Below, in pieces: positions 1 to 5,187 of a stretch of 8,472 bases of DNA; the stretch's first letter is position 1, and each line of letters begins with the position of its first letter. The translations under genes and the position numbers were made by a program. The notes under the pieces were generated by a model. That model was given only the letters and a program-made list of their open reading frames with translations. It did no database searches and was not told where the DNA came from. The DNA is from CAVURW01 sp963743595 (lineage in GTDB: Bacteria > Verrucomicrobiota > Verrucomicrobiia > Methylacidiphilales > UBA1321): assembly GCA_963743595.1 (NCBI GenBank), contig CAVURW010000244.1, forward strand, positions 1-8,472, given 5' to 3'.

Positions 1-448
1 GTTGGTTAACAGGAATCAAATCAAAAAAAGGATGATACCTGGATATCCAATCCTCCGGAACGTATTTCTCGAATCCCATAGGTTCAGAATAATAAGATAT
101 CAATTTTTTAGAGTTAAAGTCTACGTATAAAGAGGGTAGTAAGTGGCTAAAAGCGTCATTATTATTTAGATCGCATCGCTCCAATAGCAAATGTAGGTGG
201 CCTGGTGTAACCAAATCTCCGGAAAGATGTTCGAGAAACTTTTCAACCTGATCTTCCGTGATAACAGATATTCCGAAGCGATCAGCGTAATCGTTGTCCC
301 TGACAGAATATCCACGGTCAGCAAAGCTCTTCCCCCACTTTTTCTGATCAAGAATCCAGATCTCCTTTTCACTAGCATACCAGAAAAAGGTATCTTTATG
401 AATCGCAGCTACAATGATATCTCTTGGGTATTCAATATCTGTTTTCAT
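1..448 (-). CDS. Hypothetical protein, AT-rich, C-terminus cut off by the left window edge
   Basis: Read on the minus strand, an ATG at 448-446 opens a frame that continues without a stop to base 1, giving 149 codons. It begins MKTDIEYPRDIIVAAIHK and continues with an aromatic, acidic sequence (TFFWYASEKEIWILDQ, then KKWGKSFADRGYSVRDNDY), later EKYVPEDWISRYHPFF. There is no signal peptide or membrane segment, so it is probably a soluble cytoplasmic protein. I do not recognise the family. The style (small, acidic, Trp/Tyr-rich, AT-rich) recalls immunity proteins of polymorphic toxins, but that is only an impression. No in-frame ATG, GTG or TTG lies between this start and the upstream in-frame TAG, so the start is the only standard choice, though no well-spaced Shine-Dalgarno precedes it. 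G+C is about 39% by hand count, far below its neighbours, which suggests horizontal acquisition. Confidence 0.72.
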   Translation of the reverse strand, partial: MKTDIEYPRDIIVAAIHKDTFFWYASEKEIWILDQKKWGKSFADRGYSVRDNDYADRFGISVITEDQVEKFLEHLSGDLVTPGHLHLLLERCDLNNNDAFSHLLPSLYVDFNSKKLISYYSEPMGFEKYVPEDWISRYHPFFDLIPVNQ

Positions 449-468
449 TTTGCTTATGTTTTCTAGCC

Positions 469-579
469 TTACAAAAGCACTTTCATCGAGCCAATTTGAC
501 TAAACGCGTAGATAAGCAGTTCCAGAATAGCTTCGTCAACGAGCTTCGGATATAACCAAAAATGTTCCAGCGTCGTGTT
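469..579 (-). pseudogene. Possible C-terminal remnant of a gene upstream of the left-edge gene
   Basis: On the minus strand a 36-codon frame is open from just after a TGA (582-580) to a TAA at 471-469, ending 20 bp before the ATG of the left-edge gene. It reads like protein: LEHFWLYPKLVDEAILELL, then IYAFSQIGSMKVLL. It has no usable start; its only Met is four codons from the end. Its G+C (about 41%) matches the left-edge gene, and composition jumps to about 54% in the next 50 bases. It may be the tail of a partner gene lost when the acquired segment joined the chromosome. It could equally be a chance open frame of this length in AT-rich DNA. Confidence 0.2.
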
Positions 580-683
580 TCACAGTCCGCCTATCCCGTA
601 TCTGTAAGTCGCCGCAATTCAACCGCTTACCTTGCCGAAATTAAGCGGCGGTTTCCATCGACTTCGTTGAACGTTTCGGTTAC

Positions 684-715
684 CTTTCGTGTCGAAAGAG
701 ATGTTGGAGCCCAAC
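684..715 (+). promoter_or_regulatory. Two adjacent small hairpins in the leader of the 735-1910 gene
   Basis: CTTTCG (684-689) and CGAAAG (693-698) form a perfect 6-bp stem with a 3-base loop. Four bases later GTTGG (703-707) and CCAAC (711-715) form a 5-bp stem with a 3-base loop. The pair ends 19 bases before the ATG at 735, where a leader RNA structure could affect mRNA stability or translation. The stems are seen directly; any regulatory role is inferred. Confidence 0.35.
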
Positions 716-734
716 CACCCCAATCCCAACGAAG

Positions 735-1910
735 ATGCGCTGTTTCCTCTTCATTCCCTTTACTCTTCTCGCAGCTGGTCTTCTGGCGGCTCAAACTCCT
801 CAAACTCCCACAGCGGACCCCGCTTTGGCCGTCATCCCGACTGCTGTGCCTGCGCAGCAGCCGGATCTGCCGCCCAGTTCCGTGCTGCCTCTTCACGGCT
901 GGCTGCCCGCACGACCGACCGGTCCTGCGGTAACCACCACGATTAAGACCTCCGATCCGACCTCGTCCACAGCTCCCACGCAGATCCTTCAAAATGACAT
1001 GACCCGCCCGGTTGGTGACTTCGGCGACATCGATTTTTCCGCTGAGTTTAATCAGCCCGATTTCAGTTCAATTGAATCGTCGCCCCTCCAATCCGGCTAC
1101 TTCGGCCAGTCGTACGAACAAAGCCAGCGTTGCAAGTTCAGCGAATCCCCGCTCGATCACATCATTTGCTCGCAGAACATTCACCACTCATCGACATCGT
1201 CTGACGTAATCACCAATAACTCGGAGACGGTTGGCTACGGCCTGAACCTAAATTGGGAACATGTCCCGCCGCTCGACTCGACGTTGAATCTCGATTCCAA
1301 CATCGATTTCATTCAACCCGCTGCGGCGGCGCCCTCCACAGTAAGCACGTCCGGAGTCGAACTTCGCCAGCCCGTCGGTAACAGTCCACTTACCGCGATC
1401 GTCTCCGGCAAGTACACGGACACCAAGGACCCCTCCGACAACGATTTTCTGCAATCTCAATCGCCACTGCTCCAACAAGCTCTAGAATGGAAACCGGCGC
1501 AAGAAACGAGCGTGCAATTCGGCCTGCGTGAGCGCGCCTATCAAAATTTCCAAGCCCCCACCACGCAGAAAACGCAAGGACTCTTCGCCCACCTTTCGAA
1601 TCATCTTCTTCCCGATTTGACCTGGAACAGCGACCTGGAATATCTGCGTTCTCGCGAAGACCGCGCGCTCTTGGAAACGCCCGAAGGCGGCAGCCCGAAC
1701 AGCCTCGCTGGTTCCGTAACCGCGCCGCTCCAAGCCATCACTCCATTCGAGCAAGAGAGCATGTGGTTAAAAATGGGCCCGGCATTTCAGCTCGATCAAG
1801 ATCTCTCGGCGCATCTGGAGTTCAGTAATCAATGGAACCGCTCGTTCGGGCCCGCTGGCACCTCGGGATCAGAGCAGCGGATCTCGTTTTCCCTTAAGGG
1901 CACGTTTTAG
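735..1910 (+). CDS. Secreted, probably outer-membrane beta-rich protein of unknown function
   Basis: This 391-residue protein starts with a clear signal peptide: a hydrophobic run to about residue 17, then a small-residue cleavage region (GLLAAQ). Residues 20-85 are rich in Pro, Thr and Ala and look unstructured. The C-terminal half, from about residue 210, alternates polar and hydrophobic residues in strand-turn-strand fashion (for example LEWKPAQETSVQFGLRERAY and AHLEFSNQWNRSF). It ends SFSLKGTF, a terminal Phe typical of outer-membrane beta-barrel proteins. I therefore infer export and insertion in, or association with, the outer membrane; no specific family or substrate is recognised. A middle segment contains two Cys (RCKFSESPLDHIIC) that could form a disulfide. 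The ATG at 735 is chosen because it directly precedes the signal peptide; the only purine-rich sequence, GAAG, abuts the ATG and is too close to act as a normal ribosome site. The gene ends 134 bp before ilvC. Confidence 0.75.
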   Translation: MRCFLFIPFTLLAAGLLAAQTPQTPTADPALAVIPTAVPAQQPDLPPSSVLPLHGWLPARPTGPAVTTTIKTSDPTSSTAPTQILQNDMTRPVGDFGDIDFSAEFNQPDFSSIESSPLQSGYFGQSYEQSQRCKFSESPLDHIICSQNIHHSSTSSDVITNNSETVGYGLNLNWEHVPPLDSTLNLDSNIDFIQPAAAAPSTVSTSGVELRQPVGNSPLTAIVSGKYTDTKDPSDNDFLQSQSPLLQQALEWKPAQETSVQFGLRERAYQNFQAPTTQKTQGLFAHLSNHLLPDLTWNSDLEYLRSREDRALLETPEGGSPNSLAGSVTAPLQAITPFEQESMWLKMGPAFQLDQDLSAHLEFSNQWNRSFGPAGTSGSEQRISFSLKGTF

Positions 1911-2005
1911 GGAGGCATGTCGGCCTGGATTTCATGGGCAGTGCTGTCCTTATATCCGGCGATATTGATTCAGAAGACGCGTCAAAAGGCTTGATGCGGT
2001 TGGAC

Positions 2006-2034
2006 TTGCGCTTTTTCCCGCAACCCGTTATACA
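2006..2034 (+). promoter_or_regulatory. Predicted promoter of ilvC giving a near-leaderless transcript
   Basis: TTGCGC at 2006-2011 (4/6 to the -35 consensus) is separated by 17 bp from TATACA at 2029-2034 (4/6 to the -10 consensus). TTATAC at 2028-2033 is an alternative register. The -10 box ends 10 bases before the ilvC ATG at 2045, so transcription would start at about 2041, leaving almost no leader. This agrees with the absence of any Shine-Dalgarno sequence. The 1911-2005 part of the gap holds only a weak 5-bp hairpin (1952-1965). Confidence 0.5.
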
Positions 2035-2044
2035 CTGCTCCTTT

Positions 2045-3070
2045 ATGCCTGCAAAAATCTATTCCAATAAAGACGCCGATTTCGCGATCTTCGAGGGGAA
2101 AACCCTCGCTGTCATCGGCTTCGGTTCCCAGGGCCACGCCCACGCGCTCAACCTCAAGGAGAGCGGCCTTAACGTCATCATCGGCCTCTACAAAGGCAGC
2201 AAATCGGCTGAGGCCGCTAAAAAACTCGGCTTCGAAGTCGTTAGCAATGCAGAGGCAGTTCAACGCGCCGATGTGATATTCATCGCAGTGCCCGATCTCG
2301 TGATTCCTGAGGTTTACAAAGCCGATATTGAGCCCAATTTAAAGAAGGGCAAAACGATCCTCTTTTCCCACGGTTTTGCGATTCATTTTAAGCTCGTTGT
2401 TCCGCCGAAAGATGTGGACGTGATCATGGTCGCGCCAAAGGGACCGGGCCACCTCGTGCGTCGCCAATTCCAAGAGGGCCGTGGCGTTCCCGGCCTCATC
2501 GCCATTCACCAAAATCCCAGCAAGAAAGCCAAGAAAGTGGCTCTGGCTTGGGCTATGGGAATCGGTGCCACGCGCGCCGGCGTTATCGAAACCACATTTG
2601 CTGAAGAGACGGAGACCGATCTCTTCGGTGAGCAGGCAGTTCTCTGCGGTGGTGCCAGCGCCCTTGTACTCGCCGGTTACGACACACTCGTGAAGGCCGG
2701 GTATCAACCGGAAATGGCCTATTTCGAATGCCTGCATGAACTCAAGCTCATCGTCGATCTGATGTATGAGTCGGGTGTGGCCGGCATGCGCTTCTCGATC
2801 TCCGAGACCGCCAAGTATGGCGATGTCTCTCGCGGTCCCCGCGTGATCAATGCCAAGGTCCGCGCCGAAATGGCCAAGATCTTGAAGGAAATCAAGTCCG
2901 GCGCATTCGCTAAGGAATGGGTAGCCGAGCACAAGGCGGGCAAGAAGAAGTATGCCAAGCTGCTCAAAGCTGGCGCGGATCACCCGATCGAAAAGACGGG
3001 CGCTCGCTTGCGCGGTCTCATGCCTTGGATCGGCAAGAAGAACATTGGCGGCGCTCAAGCCTCCTACTAA
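2045..3070 (+). CDS. ilvC: Ketol-acid reductoisomerase, class I (NADP-dependent)
   Basis: IlvC converts acetolactate and acetohydroxybutyrate to dihydroxy-acids using NADPH and two Mg2+, the second common step of valine, leucine and isoleucine synthesis in the cytoplasm. The 341-residue length is normal for the short class I form. Residues 21-33 carry the Rossmann motif (VIGFGSQGHAHALN). The cofactor loop is LYKGSKS at 48-54, with Ser52 and Ser54 in place for the NADP phosphate but Tyr where Arg is usual. The conserved His is at 109 (FSHGF) and APKGPGH lies at 130-136. Metal ligands are Asp192 and Glu196 (TDLFGEQ) plus Glu228 and Glu232 (ECLHELK), and Ser253 is in the substrate-binding ISETAKYGD stretch. 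The frame is open back to 1934, but the extra 37 residues are unlike the family and the protein proper begins MPAKIYSNKDAD, so 2045 is chosen. The TPR gene follows after 9 bp. No ilvB, ilvN or leu gene is present in the window. Confidence 0.96.
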   Translation: MPAKIYSNKDADFAIFEGKTLAVIGFGSQGHAHALNLKESGLNVIIGLYKGSKSAEAAKKLGFEVVSNAEAVQRADVIFIAVPDLVIPEVYKADIEPNLKKGKTILFSHGFAIHFKLVVPPKDVDVIMVAPKGPGHLVRRQFQEGRGVPGLIAIHQNPSKKAKKVALAWAMGIGATRAGVIETTFAEETETDLFGEQAVLCGGASALVLAGYDTLVKAGYQPEMAYFECLHELKLIVDLMYESGVAGMRFSISETAKYGDVSRGPRVINAKVRAEMAKILKEIKSGAFAKEWVAEHKAGKKKYAKLLKAGADHPIEKTGARLRGLMPWIGKKNIGGAQASY

Positions 3071-3079
3071 GTTAGCAGA

Positions 3080-3898
3080 ATGAAAACACCCCACAAGTTG
3101 ACCAACGTCCTGTTTCTTCTTGTGGGGTGGTTCGTTTCTTCCTCTACCCTCTTTGCGCAACAGCCGGACGCTGCAAAGATCGCTGAATTCGAAGCCCGCT
3201 TTAAGCAGGGCCAGCAACTGGAACAATCCGGTGATCTCGCCGGTGCGCGGGCCGTATTTGAGAAGATCATCTCCGAATCCCCAGAGGCTAAAGGCTCCCT
3301 GCGCGAGGCCGGTCTCATAGCGCTGGAGCAAGGTGACCTGAAAGCCGCTGAGGCGCACTTCGAAGCGCTGCACAAGCTGGTGCCGAGCTACCCGGCCGCT
3401 TACGAATACCTGATCCAGGTCAATCAAGCCCTCAAGCGCGACATTAAAGTCTTGCGCCTCATCAAAGAGTTTCGAGCGCTTCACGAGCAAGGCTCTCCAG
3501 GTTTCCCTGATTTTGCCACCTCTTTCTTTTTCGTTCGAGAACGCACCAAACACGGGAACAATTCCGTAATTTTTAGCGAGTTTTTTGATTACACCGCTGA
3601 GCCGAACACCGTGTGGATGGCCGAAGAGGTGACCCCGGGCAAGAAGCTGGTCCATCGGCTCCTGCTCAATTACGACCCCGAAGCGACCGAGAAGCTCCAC
3701 GCAAAAGATCCCCGCTTAGCGCAAGCTCAGGAATTCTTACTGCTGGAGCAGGTGATGGACGACGAAAAGCTCAAGGCGATCAGCGTTTACAAACAGCTCT
3801 TTGCCCTGCCCGATTATCAAAAGATACGCGACACGATGATGGCCATTCTGGATAATCCGCCCGCCCCGATCTACACCTCATCGGTTCCGCAAAAGTAA
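3080..3898 (+). CDS. Exported TPR-repeat protein of unknown function
   Basis: This 272-residue protein has a signal peptide (MKTPHKL, then a hydrophobic core) with a likely cleavage after SSTLFA at residue 26; no lipobox Cys is present, so it is probably a soluble periplasmic protein. Residues 37-70 (QGQQLEQSGDLAGARAVFEK) and 72-105 (GLIALEQGDLKAAEAHFEAL) are two good tetratricopeptide repeats, with a weaker third to about 135. TPR units usually bind other proteins. The remaining half (about 140-272) is not TPR: a probable beta-rich part containing FFDYTAEPNTVWMAEEVTPG and then helices ending NPPAPIYTSSVPQK. I do not recognise that domain. The gene begins 9 bp after ilvC and ends 15 bp before galK, suggesting cotranscription. 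No clear Shine-Dalgarno is present. A perfect 11-bp inverted repeat lies in codons 3-17 and may affect its expression. Confidence 0.85.
   Translation: MKTPHKLTNVLFLLVGWFVSSSTLFAQQPDAAKIAEFEARFKQGQQLEQSGDLAGARAVFEKIISESPEAKGSLREAGLIALEQGDLKAAEAHFEALHKLVPSYPAAYEYLIQVNQALKRDIKVLRLIKEFRALHEQGSPGFPDFATSFFFVRERTKHGNNSVIFSEFFDYTAEPNTVWMAEEVTPGKKLVHRLLLNYDPEATEKLHAKDPRLAQAQEFLLLEQVMDDEKLKAISVYKQLFALPDYQKIRDTMMAILDNPPAPIYTSSVPQK
3087..3129 (+). repeat. Perfect 11-bp inverted repeat at the start of the TPR gene
   Basis: CACCCCACAAG (3087-3097) is the exact reverse complement of CTTGTGGGGTG (3119-3129), with a 21-base spacer. In RNA this would be a fairly stable stem 17 bases after the ilvC stop and 7 bases into the TPR coding sequence. 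The following sequence (TTCGTTTCTTCC) is pyrimidine-rich but has no true T-run, so it is not a standard terminator. It may act as a partial terminator, mRNA stabiliser for ilvC or translational brake, or it may be chance within signal-peptide codons. Confidence 0.6.
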
Positions 3899-3913
3899 TC
3901 TCCACCACGCGCC

Positions 3914-5014
3914 ATGAATCACTTCTCTGTTTTCGCGCCCGGTCGCGCAGAACTCCTCGGCAACCATACGGACTACAATCAAGGCTTTGTCCTGGCGATT
4001 GCTGTTGAGTCGGGCACGACGCTCTCAGGCGGGGTGATTTCCGGGGATCTGATTGAGCTCACGTCGAAAGAACTGCACGCTTCACAATCGACGCCTTTCA
4101 ATAAAATCGCTCGGGAAGACGTCGCGCCCTGGTCGCGTTATGTGCTCGGCGTGGTCGATCAGTTCCAGAAACACAACCTGCCGGTCGGGGCATTCCAAGC
4201 GCAAATCTCCAGCAATCTTCCCATCGGCGCGGGTCTCAGCAGCAGCGCCTCGTTGGAAATCGCCACAGCACTTTTTCTCAGGAAAGCGTTCGGCGGAAAT
4301 CCTGACCCGCTCACGATCGCCAAGCTCGCACAGCTATGCGAGAACACGTTTGTCGGTGTTAACTGCGGCATTCTCGATCAAATTTCCTCGCTGCTCAGCA
4401 AGGCGAATCACACCACCTTCATCGATTGCCGCTCGCTCGAGGTCAAGAATGAGCCGCTCTCAGATGGGGTTTCGTTTGTTATCGCAAATTCCGGCGTCAA
4501 ACATTCTCTGGTCGCCGGTGAATATAATGAACGCCGCCACAGTTGTGAAGCGGCTGCAGAAGCACTCGGTGTCCCCGCCTTGCGCGATATCACCATGGAA
4601 CGGCTGCTGGCTAACGAGGCGAATCTCGATCCCCTGGCTTACAAACGCGCTCTTCACATTGTCGGCGAAAACGAGCGCGTATTAGCGGGTGTCACATTCC
4701 TTGAAGCAGGCGACCTGCCCGCATTTGGCCAGCTCATGTTCGCTTCCCACCAAAGTTCTATCGCCAACTTCGAGAATTCCTGCCCGGAACTTGATGCGCT
4801 GGTTGAGGCGGCGAAGACGGTTCCGGAGGTGTTGGGGGCGCGTTTAAGTGGGGGCGGGTTTGGCGGTGCTACGATCAATTTGGTGAGAAAAGGGTTCGAG
4901 AAAAAATTGGTGGATACGCTCACTGCGGTCTCTTCTCAGGTCTCGTGTTTGGTCACGGCGCCGGCGGATGGCGCGTGGATTTTGAATCAATACATGGTTT
5001 CGCAGATATTGTAA
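3914..5014 (+). CDS. galK: Galactokinase (GHMP kinase family)
   Basis: GalK phosphorylates alpha-D-galactose at C1 with ATP, the first committed step of the Leloir pathway, in the cytoplasm. The 366-residue protein shows all three GHMP motifs. The galactokinase signature is at residues 8-24 (APGRAELLGNHTDYNQG), with Arg11 matching the catalytic-site Arg and Asp20 a sugar ligand. The ATP-binding loop is at 103-113 (PIGAGLSSSAS). The catalytic base Asp155 sits in CGILDQISSL, followed by IDCRSLE at 170-176, and the C-terminal motif LSGGGFGGATINL is at 311-323. The usual GEHTDY reads GNHTDY here (Asn17 for Glu). It is slightly shorter than the 380-390 residues of many relatives but appears complete. 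The start is supported because the signature follows within a few residues, as is normal. It lies 15 bp after the TPR gene; no other gal gene is in the window. Confidence 0.92.
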   Translation: MNHFSVFAPGRAELLGNHTDYNQGFVLAIAVESGTTLSGGVISGDLIELTSKELHASQSTPFNKIAREDVAPWSRYVLGVVDQFQKHNLPVGAFQAQISSNLPIGAGLSSSASLEIATALFLRKAFGGNPDPLTIAKLAQLCENTFVGVNCGILDQISSLLSKANHTTFIDCRSLEVKNEPLSDGVSFVIANSGVKHSLVAGEYNERRHSCEAAAEALGVPALRDITMERLLANEANLDPLAYKRALHIVGENERVLAGVTFLEAGDLPAFGQLMFASHQSSIANFENSCPELDALVEAAKTVPEVLGARLSGGGFGGATINLVRKGFEKKLVDTLTAVSSQVSCLVTAPADGAWILNQYMVSQIL

Positions 5015-5040
5015 CTGATTGATGATCAGTCTCTTTTATT
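5014..5040 (+). terminator. Weak terminator-like hairpin after galK
   Basis: ACTGAT (5014-5019) and ATCAGT (5025-5030) form a 6-bp stem with a 5-base loop overlapping the galK stop codon, followed by the T-rich CTCTTTTATT. The stem is short and AT-rich, so termination efficiency is doubtful. The position, at the end of the ilvC-TPR-galK run and before a separate promoter region, fits a transcript end. Confidence 0.4.
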
Positions 5041-5101
5041 TGATTTTACATCATTGTGATCTTGACATTTCACAGTAAAAAGTGCGCAATACTTCACCTG
5101 G

Positions 5102-5129
5102 TTTGAATCTCTAATTTTTTAGATATTCT
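5102..5129 (+). promoter_or_regulatory. Candidate promoter for the amidase-murI pair
   Basis: The AT-rich gap 5015-5187 differs from the flanking genes. TTGAAT (5103-5108) or TTTGAA (5102-5107) lies 15-16 bp before TATTCT (5124-5129), a -10 match of 4/6, which would give a leader of about 50 bases before the ATG at 5188. A second candidate is the perfect -35 TTGACA at 5062-5067, but its best -10 (AATACT, 5088-5093) is 20 bp away, longer than ideal. One of these probably drives the amidase gene; I cannot choose firmly. Confidence 0.35.
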
Positions 5130-5187
5130 CCTCACGTAAAGCTGGCCTTTTTCTTTTGAACCCAATAACCTCCAGTTCCCTAAACGC

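Larger units (their letters stand above)
449..734. other. Intergenic region between divergent genes, including a composition shift
   Basis: The first part (to about 580) is AT-rich like the left-edge gene; the rest resembles the chromosome. On the plus strand TATAAC at 551-556 is a fair -10 match, but no good -35 lies 16-18 bp upstream, so a promoter for the downstream gene is only possible. A 7-bp inverted repeat pairs 623-629 (CCGCTTA) with 642-648 (TAAGCGG), and GCCGC at 611-615 can pair with GCGGC at 645-649. Neither is followed by a T-run, so neither looks like an intrinsic terminator. No tRNA or other RNA gene was recognised. Confidence 0.5.

Noticed and set aside
166..378. A 70-codon minus-strand frame within the left-edge gene
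   Set aside because: It is a frame-shifted reading of the longer 149-codon frame, which is more protein-like and open to the edge.
197..466. An 89-codon plus-strand frame opposite the left-edge gene
   Set aside because: It is antisense to the more protein-like minus-strand frame, has no motif, and ends without any supporting context.
562..933. A 123-codon plus-strand frame overlapping the leader and start of the 735 gene
   Set aside because: Arg/Ser/Cys-rich nonsense-like product; the 735 frame instead gives a clean signal peptide and export features.
1952..1965. ATATC-CGGC-GATAT hairpin after the 735 gene as a terminator
   Set aside because: Only 5 bp, AT-rich and not followed by a T-run.
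1934..2044. A 37-residue N-terminal extension of IlvC from the ATG at 1934
   Set aside because: The extension is unlike the family, the predicted promoter lies inside it, and MPAKIYSNKDAD at 2045 matches the normal class I start.
2339..3700. A 453-codon open frame on the minus strand, antisense to ilvC and the TPR gene
   Set aside because: It runs across the junction of two well-supported plus-strand genes, has no recognisable motif and looks like a by-product of codon bias in G+C-rich DNA.
4053..4685. A 210-codon plus-strand frame inside galK
   Set aside because: Its product is Arg/Ser-rich with no domain, and galK in the other frame has all GHMP motifs across the same bases.
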